DNA of 64,000 bases. It comes from Zoogloeaceae bacterium. GTDB lineage: Bacteria > Pseudomonadota > Gammaproteobacteria > Burkholderiales > Rhodocyclaceae. Position 1 is the stretch's first letter, and each line of letters starts with the position of its first letter. The translations under genes and the position numbers were made by a program. This document shows positions 17,567 to 26,378 of this stretch, piece by piece. The stretch is taken from assembly GCA_024235635.1 (NCBI GenBank), contig JACKMA010000005.1:124001-188000 (forward strand), given 5' to 3'. The notes under the pieces were generated by a model. It was given only the letters and a program-made list of their open reading frames with translations. It searched no databases and was not told the origin of the DNA.

Positions 17567-18409
17567 TCAGCGGTTGTGGCGGGCCATGAACACCAGTCGC
17601 TCGAACAGGTGGATGTCCTGCTCGTTCTTCAGCAGGGCGCCGTGAAGCGGCGGTACCACCAGCTTCTGGTCCTGCGAGCGCAGGGCCTCCGGCGGGATGT
17701 CCTCGGCGACCAGGAGCTTGAGCCAGTCCAGCAGCTCCGAGGTCGAGGGCTTCTTCTTCAGGCCCGGGACGTCGCGCAGTTCGAAGAACACTTCGAGGGC
17801 CTCGCGCAATAGCGCCTTGCGAATGCCGGGAAAGTGCACATCGACGATGCGTTGCATGGTTTCCCGGTCCGGGAAACGGATGTAGTGGAAGAAGCAGCGA
17901 CGCAGGAAGGCGTCCGGCAGTTCCTTCTCGTTATTGGAGGTGATGAAGACGATCGGACGTTGCCGGGCGACGACGGTCTCTCGCGTCTCGTAGCAGTGGA
18001 ACTCCATCCGGTCGAGTTCGCGCAGCAGGTCGTTGGGGAACTCGATGTCGGCCTTGTCGACCTCGTCGATCAGGATCACGCTGCGCCCTTCCGCCTCGAA
18101 AGCCCGCCACAGCACACCCTTGACGATGTAGTTGGCGATGTCGCGCACCCGGTCTTCGCCGAGCTGGGAGTCGCGCAGGCGGGAGACGGCGTCGTATTCG
18201 TACAGGCCCTGCTGGGCCTTGGTCGTCGACTTGATGTGCCACTGGTGCAGGGGCAGCCCGAGCGCGGCAGCGACTTCCTCGGCAAGCATGGTCTTGCCGG
18301 TTCCCGGCTCCCCCTTGATCAGCAACGGCCGCTGAAGCTGGATCGCGGCGTTGACCGCCAGCATCAGGTCGGCAGTGGCGACGTAGCCTTCGGTACCTTC
18401 GAAGCGCAT
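17567..18409 (-). CDS. MoxR-family AAA+ ATPase
   Basis: A 280-residue AAA+ ATPase. Walker A is GEPGTGKT (33-40), Walker B is VILIDEVDKA, sensor 1 is IVFITSNNEKELPDAFLRR, and the arginine-finger region follows. MoxR proteins act as chaperone-like remodellers together with VWA partners; the CoxE-like VWA gene lies two genes downstream in the same unit. The length is normal for the short MoxR group. The upstream 168-bp gap to the divergent cytochrome gene contains a GC-rich inverted repeat (GGCCGGC at 18464-18470 with GCCGGCC at 18477-18483). Confidence 0.93.
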   Translation of the reverse strand: MRFEGTEGYVATADLMLAVNAAIQLQRPLLIKGEPGTGKTMLAEEVAAALGLPLHQWHIKSTTKAQQGLYEYDAVSRLRDSQLGEDRVRDIANYIVKGVLWRAFEAEGRSVILIDEVDKADIEFPNDLLRELDRMEFHCYETRETVVARQRPIVFITSNNEKELPDAFLRRCFFHYIRFPDRETMQRIVDVHFPGIRKALLREALEVFFELRDVPGLKKKPSTSELLDWLKLLVAEDIPPEALRSQDQKLVVPPLHGALLKNEQDIHLFERLVFMARHNR

Positions 18410-18577
18410 GGGCGGGCATTCCTGCAGTGGGCGGAGACTCGATTATACGTTCGGCGTGAGACAGGCCGGCGACGGAGCCGGCCTTGGTGATCGCGGTGAG
18501 CTTCGCGACGCGTGTGGAAATCCGGGCTAGAATCGGTGCCGTCGTTGCACCGCACCCGCCCCTCGACAGGAGACAAA

Positions 18578-18910
18578 ATGAAGGTAAGACGCATCATCAC
18601 GATCGCCGTGGCGACAGTACTCGTCGCCGCATCGGGGGTCGTATCGGCCGCCGACGGCGACGCCAACGCGGCGATGGACAAGCGCTCGATGTGTATCGGC
18701 TGTCACGGCATTCCGGGCTATCGCACCACATTCCCGTCGGTCTACCACGTGCCCAAGCTCGGCGGCCAGCATGCCGCCTACATCGTCAAGGCACTGCAGG
18801 CATACAAGAGCGGCGAGCGCAGCCACCCCACGATGCAGGGCATCGCGGAAGGCCTGAGCGAGCAGGACATGGCAGATCTGGCGGCCTATTACGCCGCGGG
18901 TGGTGAGTGA
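18578..18910 (+). CDS. Small periplasmic cytochrome c (class I)
   Basis: A 110-residue protein with a Sec signal peptide (KVRRIITIAVATVLVAASGVVSAADG, cleavage after VSA) and one haem c site, CIGCH. The axial Met is probably in HPTMQGIAEGLSEQDM. A Shine-Dalgarno AGGAGA lies at 18569-18574. It should be a periplasmic electron carrier. The following gene, 11 bp away, encodes a related cytochrome, indicating a tandem duplication and co-transcription. The electron donor and acceptor cannot be assigned from the locus. Confidence 0.9.
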   Translation: MKVRRIITIAVATVLVAASGVVSAADGDANAAMDKRSMCIGCHGIPGYRTTFPSVYHVPKLGGQHAAYIVKALQAYKSGERSHPTMQGIAEGLSEQDMADLAAYYAAGGE

Positions 18911-18921
18911 GGAGACGAGCG

Positions 18922-19242
18922 ATGAAGACCTTGTGCAAGTGGGCGCCGATGATCCTGGCGCTGGCGGCGCTTCCGGTCGCTGCCGGCGACGTGGCCGCCG
19001 GCAAGGCCAAGTCGGCAACCTGTGCCGCCTGTCACGGCGCCGACGGCAACAGCCCGACGCCGGACTTCCCGAAACTGGCCGGCCAGCACCAGGACTACCT
19101 CTTGCGTGCCCTGCTGGACTACAAGCTCGGCAATCGCGGCAACCCCATCATGCAGGGCCAGGTAGCCAATCTGAGCAAGGCCGACATGGCCGATCTGGCG
19201 GCCTACTTCTCGAGCCGCAAGGGGCTGTACACGGTGCGATGA
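18922..19242 (+). CDS. Small periplasmic cytochrome c, paralogue of the upstream gene
   Basis: A 106-residue class I cytochrome c: signal peptide (MKTLCKWAPMILALAALPVAAG), haem motif CAACH, and an axial-Met region in NPIMQGQVANLSKADM. It shares the layout GxDGNSPTPDFPKLAGQHQDYLLRAL, which mirrors YHVPKLGGQHAAYIVKAL in the preceding cytochrome, so the two look like diverged tandem copies. A GGAG ribosome-binding site lies at 18911-18914. Both probably shuttle electrons in the periplasm. Confidence 0.9.
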   Translation: MKTLCKWAPMILALAALPVAAGDVAAGKAKSATCAACHGADGNSPTPDFPKLAGQHQDYLLRALLDYKLGNRGNPIMQGQVANLSKADMADLAAYFSSRKGLYTVR

Positions 19243-19427
19243 AACGGACCGGCGGTTGCCGTCCATGCGTGGCGAACGACCGCCGGGCGATTCGACATGG
19301 CGAGACCGCCAAATTTTTAACGATTTCCCAAAAATATCCTGACGGAATGTGCGAAACACACTAGCCTCAAAATAAGAATCGGCTTATTTCTCTGAGCCGT
19401 GAGCAATGGAACGTTTGGGAGGCTTGT

Positions 19428-20531
19428 GTGATCGACGACAACAAAAAACGAATGAGGGCGGTGGGGACTGCGGCAGTGCTCGGCCTGGCCGTGCCGCTGG
19501 CGCTGTTGGTCTGGATGTGGCCAGCGGACAAACCGCCTGCGCTGGAGATGGATGGCGCGCCGGGTCCGATCATCCCGTTCTCGATCGACAAGATCACCGA
19601 AGAGGAAGCGGGCCGCACGATCGTCGCGGCCTCCGATTTCTCGCTGATCGCCCCCAGCAAGTCCGGTGAATTCACGACCGAGTCCGGCTTTGGCAGCCTG
19701 ATCACGATGTCGACCAGTGGCGAGGAGCAGCCGTCCGCAGCCGGCGGCGATGATGCCCGGCCGCAGCGGCAGCCCGGCAACATGGCCGTAGCCACCGTCG
19801 GCAGCGGCATCGCCGGTCCCTCGGGCGGTAGCCAGGCGGTTCGTCAGCGCGCGCCTTCGGGACCTGTCCAGGTTGCCCGTATCGGTGGCGGCAGCGGTGC
19901 CGCCGGTGGCGGCTCGCCGTCGTCGTCCTCGGCTTCCGGTGGCGCGACCGATGCGCCTGCCGGCGAATCGTCGTCGGCTCCTCAGCCGGTGGCGTTCGCC
20001 GACCAACCCGATCTGCTGCGCGAGCCGGCCGACGGGCCGGTGCCGCAGGCCGTGGCCTGTGCCAACGAGGCTGCCAACCTTTCTCAACCGAGCGATCCTG
20101 CGGTCGAGTGCGAACCGGCGGCTCAGCCGGGATTCACGCCGGCGTCGCCGACGCTGCCGAACGCACCGCGCGCCAGCGGTAGCAGCAGCAACGGCGGTGG
20201 CAGCAGCAACGGCGGTGGCAGCAGCAACGGCGGTGGCAGCAGCAACGGTGGCACCCAGGTCGTCGATGCCGGAGACGACGGACAGGGCGAAGGCCAGGAT
20301 CCTGCCGGCAACGGCGAACCGGGCCCCGGTGAAGGTGGCTCCGGCAGCGAGGGCGATGCGGTCGCGACGCTGGCGGGCCCGAACGAAGGCGATCCGCTGC
20401 TGCAAAACACCGCGAACCTCGCGCAGCCGGTGGTCCAGGCGGCAAGTGCGATTCCCGAGCCGGCCAGCCTGGTGCTGGCGATGACGGCACTGGTCGGGGT
20501 CGGCGTCGCGCGCCGCAAGTCGGGGCGCTGA
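19428..20531 (+). CDS. PEP-CTERM sorting-domain protein, low complexity
   Basis: A 367-residue protein starting at GTG 19428, with GGGAGG at 19417-19422. A short basic N-terminus (DDNKKRMR) and a membrane helix (AVGTAAVLGLAVPLALLVWMW) are followed by a long Gly/Ser/Pro/Ala-rich region without recognisable domain. The C-terminus is a textbook PEP-CTERM signal: IPEPASLVLAMTALVGVGVARRKSGR, with Pro-Glu-Pro, a hydrophobic helix and a basic tail. Such proteins are processed by exosortase and exported to the surface, often with exopolysaccharide. No exosortase gene is in this window. The protein contains a tandem SSNGGG repeat. Confidence 0.85.
   Translation: MIDDNKKRMRAVGTAAVLGLAVPLALLVWMWPADKPPALEMDGAPGPIIPFSIDKITEEEAGRTIVAASDFSLIAPSKSGEFTTESGFGSLITMSTSGEEQPSAAGGDDARPQRQPGNMAVATVGSGIAGPSGGSQAVRQRAPSGPVQVARIGGGSGAAGGGSPSSSSASGGATDAPAGESSSAPQPVAFADQPDLLREPADGPVPQAVACANEAANLSQPSDPAVECEPAAQPGFTPASPTLPNAPRASGSSSNGGGSSNGGGSSNGGGSSNGGTQVVDAGDDGQGEGQDPAGNGEPGPGEGGSGSEGDAVATLAGPNEGDPLLQNTANLAQPVVQAASAIPEPASLVLAMTALVGVGVARRKSGR
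20184..20252 (+). repeat. 18-bp tandem repeat (SSNGGG) inside the PEP-CTERM gene
   Basis: Three exact 18-bp copies of AGCAGCAACGGCGGTGGC (20184-20201, 20202-20219, 20220-20237) followed by a shortened fourth copy. Each encodes Ser-Ser-Asn-Gly-Gly-Gly. Unit number can change without a frameshift, so the linker length is probably variable between strains. Confidence 0.9.
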
Positions 20532-20541
20532 GCGCGGGTGC

Positions 20542-20970
20542 TTACGCGCCGGCGCGCCGCCTGACGCAATCGACGTAGGATTGGCCGTCGGGCGGGGTGC
20601 CGTTGCGTTGGGCCCGCCACAAGCTCTCGCCGAGACATTCGAGCACGTCGTGCAGCGCGTCGTGGCGGTCGCCACGACGCGCTGCGGCTTTTTCGAAGGC
20701 CGCCCGCAGGCCAGGCGGCTGGTCGATCGAGAGTTGTTCTTCGATCGCCAGGTGCAGCGAAAGATGAAGAAAGGGATTGATCTGCCCGTCCTCCGGTGAG
20801 AACTCCCGATGGACCGCGTCGGCGTCTTCGAGCAGCGCGTGATACTCGGGGTGCATCTCCACCAGTCTGGCCGCGATGGTCTCCTGAGGTGTCAGCACCT
20901 GCGCGCAGACATGCTTGCGCCAGCTGTCGATGAAGAAGCGTCTGGCCTGCTCACGGCTGGGATCGAACAT
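20542..20970 (-). CDS. DUF1841-family protein
   Basis: A 142-residue soluble protein matching DUF1841, a proteobacterial family of unknown function. Typical features are MFDPSREQARRFFIDSWRK at the start, VEMHPEYHALLED, and GQINPFLHLSLHLAIEEQLSID with the conserved histidines, then HDALHDVLECLGESLWRAQRN. A near-perfect ribosome-binding site (GAGGAGG) precedes the start at 20970. It directly follows nth (8 bp) and closes the rsx-nth unit. Confidence 0.92.
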   Translation of the reverse strand: MFDPSREQARRFFIDSWRKHVCAQVLTPQETIAARLVEMHPEYHALLEDADAVHREFSPEDGQINPFLHLSLHLAIEEQLSIDQPPGLRAAFEKAAARRGDRHDALHDVLECLGESLWRAQRNGTPPDGQSYVDCVRRRAGA

Positions 20971-20978
20971 CGTCCTCC

Positions 20979-21644
20979 TCAATCGGTCTTGTCGCGACAG
21001 CCGCACAGGTCCCGCACCAGGCAATCCCCGCAGCGGGGCTTGCGCGCGACGCAGATGTAGCGTCCGTGCAGGATCAACCAGTGGTGGGCATGTCTCAGAT
21101 AGGGTTTCGGGATGCGGCGCGCCAGCGCGCGCTCGACGGCCAGCACGTCCTTGCCCGGCGCCAGTCCGGTGCGATTGGCGAGTCGGAAGAGATGGGTGTC
21201 GACGGCGATCGTCGGTTCGCCGTACAAGGTATTGAGTACGACATTGGCAGTCTTGCGGCCGACGCCCGGCAGGGCTTCCAGTTCCGCGCGGTTGCGCGGC
21301 ACCTCGCCGCCATGGCGCTCCAGCAACTGGCGCGACAGCGCGGCCAGATTCCTGGCCTTGTTGCGGTAGAGCCCGATGCTGCGGATTTCCTCGGCGATGC
21401 CGTCGGCGCCGAGGCTGGCCATGGCCTCCGGCGTCGGCGCCTTCGGGAAGAGCCGGCGGGTCGCCAGGTTGACGCCCTTGTCGGTGGCCTGGGCCGAAAG
21501 CACGACGGCAGCCAGCAACTGAAACGGCGAGCCGTATTCCAGTTCGGTGGTCGGCGACGGCTCGGCGGCGGCGAAGCGGCGAAACATCTCCTCGACCTGG
21601 GCTGCGCTCATGCGCCGTCCGACCGATGCGGCGGCTGGATTCAC
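20979..21644 (-). CDS. nth: Endonuclease III (DNA glycosylase/AP lyase)
   Basis: A 221-residue bifunctional base-excision-repair glycosylase for oxidised pyrimidines. The helix-hairpin-helix is LPGVGRKTANVVL with the Schiff-base Lys131, and the catalytic Asp149 is in AVDTHLFR. The C-terminal iron-sulfur cluster motif C-x6-C-x2-C-x5-C is present in CVARKPRCGDCLVRDLC. An internal ATG 11 codons later could be the true start. It follows the rsx operon as in E. coli rsxABCDGE-nth, which ties it to that redox operon by gene order. Confidence 0.95.
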   Translation of the reverse strand: MNPAAASVGRRMSAAQVEEMFRRFAAAEPSPTTELEYGSPFQLLAAVVLSAQATDKGVNLATRRLFPKAPTPEAMASLGADGIAEEIRSIGLYRNKARNLAALSRQLLERHGGEVPRNRAELEALPGVGRKTANVVLNTLYGEPTIAVDTHLFRLANRTGLAPGKDVLAVERALARRIPKPYLRHAHHWLILHGRYICVARKPRCGDCLVRDLCGCRDKTD

Positions 21645-21741
21645 CGCCCGTTCCCGCCCGCTGTGACCACGGTGGCCGCCCGGCGGGCACCACGCCGTGC
21701 TTCGCGCGCCTCCCGCGGCAGCATCGTGGCTGGCCGTGCGC

Positions 21742-22431
21742 TCATGCAGCGCCGGCTTCGGCCGCCGGTGTCAACACACCGCGGGCGTGACGCCGGGCGG
21801 TGGCACGGCCCTCGAGCCAGTTGCGCAGGGCGATCAGAAGGCCGAGCGCGAAGAATGCGCCAGGGGGCAGGATCGCCAGCAGGAACCCCGGGTATTGCGC
21901 TCCGAACAGCGACAGCGGTTCGGCGCCGTCGATCAGCAGGTCGATGCCCGAGAACAGCGTCCCGCTGCCGATGATCTCGCGCATCGCGCCGAGCACCGCC
22001 AGCACCGCCAGCAGGCCGGCACCCTGGGCGAGGCCGTCGAGGGTCGAATGCACGACATCGTTCTTGGCGGCGAATGCCTCGACCCGAGCCAGCACGATGC
22101 AGTTGGTGACGATCAGCGGGATGAAGATGCCGAGCACCAGGTACAGGCCGTGCAGCCAGGCATTGAAGGCCAGGTCCACGACCGTGACCAGCGACGCGAT
22201 GATCAGGATGAAGACCGGGATGCGGACCTCGTACGGGATGAAGTTGCGCAGTGCCGCGACCCCGAGATTGGCCAGGATCATCACCAGGATCGTCGCCAGC
22301 CCGAGGCTGACTGCATTGATCACGTTGGTACTGATCGCCAGGATCGGACACAGCCCGAGCAATTGGACGAGGCCGGGGTTCTGCTTCCACAGCCCGTTGA
22401 AGACGATTTCGCGGGTGATCTGCCTGTCCAT
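21742..22431 (-). CDS. rsxE: Rsx/Rnf electron transport complex subunit E
   Basis: A 229-residue membrane subunit with about six helices, paralogous to RsxA: QLLGLCPILAISTNVINAVSLGLATILVM matches the RnfA/E pattern, with a Cys in the first helix and LIVTNCIVLARVEAFA supplying the second. The start at 22431 (MDRQITREIVFNGLWKQNPG) is the family start; the longer open frame is spurious. The Rsx complex moves electrons across the inner membrane to reduce SoxR or ferredoxin-type acceptors. It is the last rsx gene, 97 bp before nth. Confidence 0.95.
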   Translation of the reverse strand: MDRQITREIVFNGLWKQNPGLVQLLGLCPILAISTNVINAVSLGLATILVMILANLGVAALRNFIPYEVRIPVFILIIASLVTVVDLAFNAWLHGLYLVLGIFIPLIVTNCIVLARVEAFAAKNDVVHSTLDGLAQGAGLLAVLAVLGAMREIIGSGTLFSGIDLLIDGAEPLSLFGAQYPGFLLAILPPGAFFALGLLIALRNWLEGRATARRHARGVLTPAAEAGAA

Positions 22432-22442
22432 CTGTCGAGCTC

Positions 22443-23099
22443 CTAGAAGCGGCTGCCGGCTGGCGCCGCGTACAGTTCGGCGGCATGCGCCCTCGTCCAG
22501 GCGAGCGCGCGGGCGACCGCGCCGGATACCGCCCGGGCGCTGATCGTCGCGCCGACCCGGTAGTCGAGCTCGCCACCGTCCTTCTTCAGCCTGAGCGCGC
22601 CGGCCGGCGTTGGGCCGCGGCCGCGGAACTGTTCGATCCACGGCGAGTGCTTGTTGCGGTCCTTGCGCGGGTCGATGTAGTCGCCCAAGCCGGGCGTCTC
22701 CGAATGAGCGGTGGCGCGTACGCCGGCCACGCGTCCGTCCGCAGCGACCGCCACCAGCAGATCGATGCGCCCGCCGTAACCGTCCGGTGCTGCGGCCTCG
22801 ACGATCAGTGCCGCGTCGTCGGCGCCGTGGCGCGCGCGATAGATGCGCCCGCCTTCGCGCAGGCCCAGCGCCGGCGTCGGGCCGAGGTCGACGGTGTCGT
22901 CGAGCAGTGGGTTGTCGTAGCGGTCCGGCGGCAGCACCGCATCGATCAGCTTCATCTTCGCCGCCTCACGTGCTGCTTCGATGTCCGGCCGGGTGAAGCG
23001 GTAGGTGGCTGCCATCATCATCGTGAATACCACGGCGAAGGCGAGCATCACGCCGGCACTGCGCAGCGAGGTGGCGGTGGCGGTATGTTCGGCGCTCAC
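22443..23099 (-). CDS. rsxG: Rsx/Rnf subunit G (covalent FMN protein)
   Basis: A 218-residue single-pass membrane protein with a large periplasmic FMN-binding domain. A membrane helix is at residues about 14-33. The conserved SETPGLGD segment and the flavinylation motif region VGATISARAV (attachment Thr in GAT-x-S) are present. FMN is attached through a phosphoester bond by ApbE, which is not in this window. It lies between rsxD and rsxE in the conserved order. Confidence 0.94.
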   Translation of the reverse strand: MSAEHTATATSLRSAGVMLAFAVVFTMMMAATYRFTRPDIEAAREAAKMKLIDAVLPPDRYDNPLLDDTVDLGPTPALGLREGGRIYRARHGADDAALIVEAAAPDGYGGRIDLLVAVAADGRVAGVRATAHSETPGLGDYIDPRKDRNKHSPWIEQFRGRGPTPAGALRLKKDGGELDYRVGATISARAVSGAVARALAWTRAHAAELYAAPAGSRF

Positions 23100-23154
23100 C
23101 GGGCGATCCTCCAGTGTCGGCAGGGCCCGGCGAGCCGGACGGGTGGCAACGGTG

Positions 23155-24162
23155 TCATGACGAGCCCCGCTTGTGGCCGAACACCGGCGGCTGGGTGTAC
23201 ATGTCGATCAGCGGCACGCAGATGTTCATCAGCAGCACCGCGAAGGCGATGCCGTCGGGATAGTTGCCGAAGCTGCGGATCATGTAGGCGATGAAGGCCG
23301 CGCCGCCGGCGAACACCAGCTTGCCTTTCGGCGTGGTCGAGCCGGAGACCGGATCGGTGACGATGAAGAACGCAGCCAGCATGGTGCCGCCGGTGGCCAG
23401 GTGGAGCAGCGGCGAGGCGAAGCGTTCGGGGTGCATGCCCCACAGCAGGGTCGCGGTCAGTGCCATCGTCAGCAGGAAGGCGGCCGGCAGATGCCAGCTG
23501 ATGATGCGCTGCCACAGCAGATACAGGCCGCCGATCGCGAATCCGGCGACCACCCATTCCCAGCCCTGGCCGCCGATTGCGCCGAAAGCAGGACCCTGCA
23601 GGACCTCGGCGACGTGGGCGTCGGCGCCGCCGGCGCGCAGGCCGGTGCGCAGCGCGTCGAGCGGCGTCGCTGCGGTGATCGCGTCGAGCGCGCGTTCGCC
23701 GCCGAGGATCAGTTCGAGCTGCTGACCGAAGTCGAGACCGGCGTCGGGCCACTGCGACATCTGCGCCGGAAAGGCGACGATCATCACGCAGAAGGCGACC
23801 ATCGCCGGATTGAACGGGTTCTGGCCGAGGCCGCCGTAGAGGTGCTTGGCGACTACGATCGCGCACAGGGTTGCCAGCACCACCATCCACCACGGGCCGA
23901 TCGGCGGCAGCGACAGCGCGATCAGCCAGGCGGTGACGATCGCCGACAGGTCGCCGAGATAGAGGCCGAGCGGCTTGCGACGCAACCTGAGCATCACGGC
24001 TTCGGCAGCCAGCGCGGCCGTGCTGGCGAGCAGCAACTGGATCAGCACGCCCGCGCCGAATTGCCAGACATAGGCGACGATGCCGGGCAGCAGCGCCAGC
24101 AGCACCTGCAGCATGATCTGCCGCACGCTGCGCGACTCGCGGAGATAGGGGGAATGGGTCAT
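23155..24162 (-). CDS. rsxD: Rsx/Rnf subunit D (membrane flavoprotein)
   Basis: A 335-residue subunit with about ten hydrophobic helices. GGLGQNPFNPAMVAFCVMI and the covalent FMN site DPVSGSTTPKGK (Thr in SGST) identify RnfD/NqrB relatives. The start at 24162 overlaps the rsxC stop in an ATGA arrangement, indicating coupled translation. It spans the membrane and passes electrons between the other Rsx flavins. Confidence 0.95.
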   Translation of the reverse strand: MTHSPYLRESRSVRQIMLQVLLALLPGIVAYVWQFGAGVLIQLLLASTAALAAEAVMLRLRRKPLGLYLGDLSAIVTAWLIALSLPPIGPWWMVVLATLCAIVVAKHLYGGLGQNPFNPAMVAFCVMIVAFPAQMSQWPDAGLDFGQQLELILGGERALDAITAATPLDALRTGLRAGGADAHVAEVLQGPAFGAIGGQGWEWVVAGFAIGGLYLLWQRIISWHLPAAFLLTMALTATLLWGMHPERFASPLLHLATGGTMLAAFFIVTDPVSGSTTPKGKLVFAGGAAFIAYMIRSFGNYPDGIAFAVLLMNICVPLIDMYTQPPVFGHKRGSS

Positions 24163-25814
24163 GAATTCTCGGGCGGTTCGACGCTGCGGCCGCCGGTACG
24201 TGCGCGTCGTGCCTCGATCTCGTCGATCTCGGCCTGCTTGTCGGCCGACAGGTTGTCTGTATTGCGCGGTTTGACCGAGGATTTCTGCTGCTTGGCACGT
24301 TCCAGGGCGGCGGCGATCAGTGCCTTTTTCGCTTCCTCGGCCGGCGACGCCGTGCCGACCTCGGCCACTGGCTCGGAGTCGGCGAGCTTCTTGCGGGTGG
24401 CTTCGGCCTTTGCCGCGAGTCGTTCGGCCTTCTCGCGCTTCTCCCGTTCCTGGCGTTCGTTGCGCGCCTCGAAGCGCTCGCGGGCGAGGTCGGCAGCGGA
24501 CTTGTCGCGCTCGCGCGCCCAGATCTCGCTCTTGGTGAAGCGGAAGTAGTCCACCAGCGGAATGTTCGATGGGCAGACATAGCTGCAGCAGCCGCATTCG
24601 ATGCAGTCGAACAGGTGGTATTCCTGGGCCTTGCCGAAATTGTGCGAGCGACCGAACCAGTAGAGTTCGAACGGCTGCAGATCGACCGGACAATGGTCGG
24701 CGCAGGTGCCGCAGCGGATGCATGCCATCTCGGGCGGCGGCGGCGGCAACAGGCTCGGGCTGCCGGCCAGCACGCAGTTCGTGGCCTTGACCACCGGTGC
24801 CGCCGTCGTCGGCAGCGCAAAACCCATCATCGGGCCGCCCATCAGCACCCGGTCGGTATCCGGCCGTGGCCGACCGGCGGCGAGCAAGGTGTCGATCGGC
24901 GTGCCGATCAGGACCTCGTAGTTGGCAGGCGCCTCGACGTTGCCGGCGACCGTGACGATACGCGAGATCAGCGGTTCGGCATGGTCGATCGCGCGCGCCA
25001 TGCGGTAAGCAGTGCCGACGTTGAAGCATTGCAGGCCGAATTCGAGCGGGCGCCGCCCCGCAGCCACCTCGACGCCGGTCAGCACCCGCAACAACTGTTT
25101 CTCGCCACCGGCCGGATACAGGGTCGGAATCGCGACCACCTCGATACCGTCACCGGCGGCCGTGCGCATTGCCGCCAGCGCTTCCGGCTTGTTGTCCTCG
25201 ATGCCGATCAGCACCCGCTCGACAGCCAGCATCTGGGCCATGATGCCGGCGCCGCGGATGATCTCCGCCGCGCGTTCGCGCATCAGCATGTCGTCGCAGG
25301 TGATGAACGGTTCACACTCGGCTCCGTTGAGCACCAGCGTGTGAGTGGGCTTGGCCCCGGCGCGCAGCTTGACATGACTCGGAAAGGTGGCGCCGCCGAG
25401 GCCGACGATGCCGGCGTCGCGCAGGTAATCGCGCAATTCGTCGCCCTTCATCGATTTCCAGGGCACCGGTTCGCGCTCGATCCAGCGGTCGTCGCCGTCG
25501 GCCTCGATCACCACGCAGCTTGCCGGCAGCCCGGACGGATGCGGCATCGTGCGATCCTCGATGGCGCGGACGACGCCGGAGCTCGGCGCATGCACGGCGG
25601 CCGATACCGGCCCTTCGGCGGCGCCGATGCGCTCCCCCTTCAGCACCCGGTCGCCGACCCGTACCAGCGGGCGCGGCGTGCCGCCGATGCTCTGGTGCAG
25701 CGGCACGATCAATTCGGAGGGCAACGGCAGGCTGCGGATCGGCTGGCGTGTCGAATCCTGCTTGCGGCTGTCGGGTTTGACACCGCCATGAAACTTGAAG
25801 AGCTTCTGCAGCAT
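24159..25814 (-). CDS. rsxC: Rsx/Rnf subunit C (flavin and iron-sulfur subunit)
   Basis: A 551-residue peripheral subunit. The NADH/FMN-binding core includes GIVGLGGATFPSHVKL and LNGAECEPFITCDDMLM. Two 4Fe-4S motifs follow: CIRCGTCADHCPVDLQP and CIECGCCSYVCPSNIPLVD. The last ~120 residues are a charged Ala/Lys/Glu coiled region (EREKREKAERLAAKAEATRK), shorter than the repeat tail of E. coli RsxC. The start at 25814 shares one base with the rsxB stop (TGATG); the frame upstream belongs to a shadow of rsxB. Confidence 0.95.
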   Translation of the reverse strand: MLQKLFKFHGGVKPDSRKQDSTRQPIRSLPLPSELIVPLHQSIGGTPRPLVRVGDRVLKGERIGAAEGPVSAAVHAPSSGVVRAIEDRTMPHPSGLPASCVVIEADGDDRWIEREPVPWKSMKGDELRDYLRDAGIVGLGGATFPSHVKLRAGAKPTHTLVLNGAECEPFITCDDMLMRERAAEIIRGAGIMAQMLAVERVLIGIEDNKPEALAAMRTAAGDGIEVVAIPTLYPAGGEKQLLRVLTGVEVAAGRRPLEFGLQCFNVGTAYRMARAIDHAEPLISRIVTVAGNVEAPANYEVLIGTPIDTLLAAGRPRPDTDRVLMGGPMMGFALPTTAAPVVKATNCVLAGSPSLLPPPPPEMACIRCGTCADHCPVDLQPFELYWFGRSHNFGKAQEYHLFDCIECGCCSYVCPSNIPLVDYFRFTKSEIWARERDKSAADLARERFEARNERQEREKREKAERLAAKAEATRKKLADSEPVAEVGTASPAEEAKKALIAAALERAKQQKSSVKPRNTDNLSADKQAEIDEIEARRARTGGRSVEPPENS

Positions 25815-26365
25815 CAGGCGGCCTTGCCGATCGGAATCGTCGGATACTTCCACTTCCAGTTCTGCACGGTCTCGGGCAGCGGCTCCATCGTGATGCAATC
25901 GACCGGACAGGGCGCCACGCACAGCTCGCAACCGGTGCACTCGCGCTCCACCACGGTATGCATCTGCTTGGCGGCGCCGACGATCGCATCCACCGGACAG
26001 GCCTGGATGCACAGCGTGCAGCCGATGCAGGTCTGCTCGTCGATCATCGCCACCGCCTTCGGTTTCTCGACGCCGTGCTCCTCGTTGAGTGGCTTGTATT
26101 CGCGGCCGAGGAGGTCGGCCAGCTTGCGCACGCCTTCGTCGCCGCCAGGCGGGCACTGGTTGATGTCCGCCTCGCCGTCGGCGATCGCGTTGGCGTAGGG
26201 CCGGCAGCCGGGAAAGCCGCACTGGCCACACTGGGTCTGCGGCAGGATGGCGTCGATCTTGTCAACCAGCGGGTCGCCCTGGACCTTGAAACGGACCGAG
26301 GCGAAACCGAGCACGGCGCCCAGGACGAGGGCGATGCCGGCCATCACGAGCAGGGCTTCGAACAT
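25814..26365 (-). CDS. rsxB: Rsx/Rnf subunit B (iron-sulfur protein)
   Basis: A 183-residue ferredoxin-like subunit. An N-terminal membrane helix is followed by the 4Fe-4S cluster motif CGQCGFPGC and two ferredoxin motifs, CIGCTLCIQACPVD and CTGCELCVAPCPVD. It relays electrons from the membrane subunits to the cytoplasmic side. It sits between rsxA (13-bp gap) and rsxC (1-base overlap). The length is normal. Confidence 0.96.
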   Translation of the reverse strand: MFEALLVMAGIALVLGAVLGFASVRFKVQGDPLVDKIDAILPQTQCGQCGFPGCRPYANAIADGEADINQCPPGGDEGVRKLADLLGREYKPLNEEHGVEKPKAVAMIDEQTCIGCTLCIQACPVDAIVGAAKQMHTVVERECTGCELCVAPCPVDCITMEPLPETVQNWKWKYPTIPIGKAA

Positions 26366-26378
26366 GTGCGTGTATGGC

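Noticed and set aside
18464..18483. A terminator between moxR and the cytochrome gene
   Set aside because: The GGCCGGC/GCCGGCC hairpin has no T-run and lies in a divergent gap, so a terminator is not expected there.
23096..24298. A long minus-strand frame overlapping rsxD and rsxC
   Set aside because: It is an Arg-rich shadow of conserved rsx genes in another frame.
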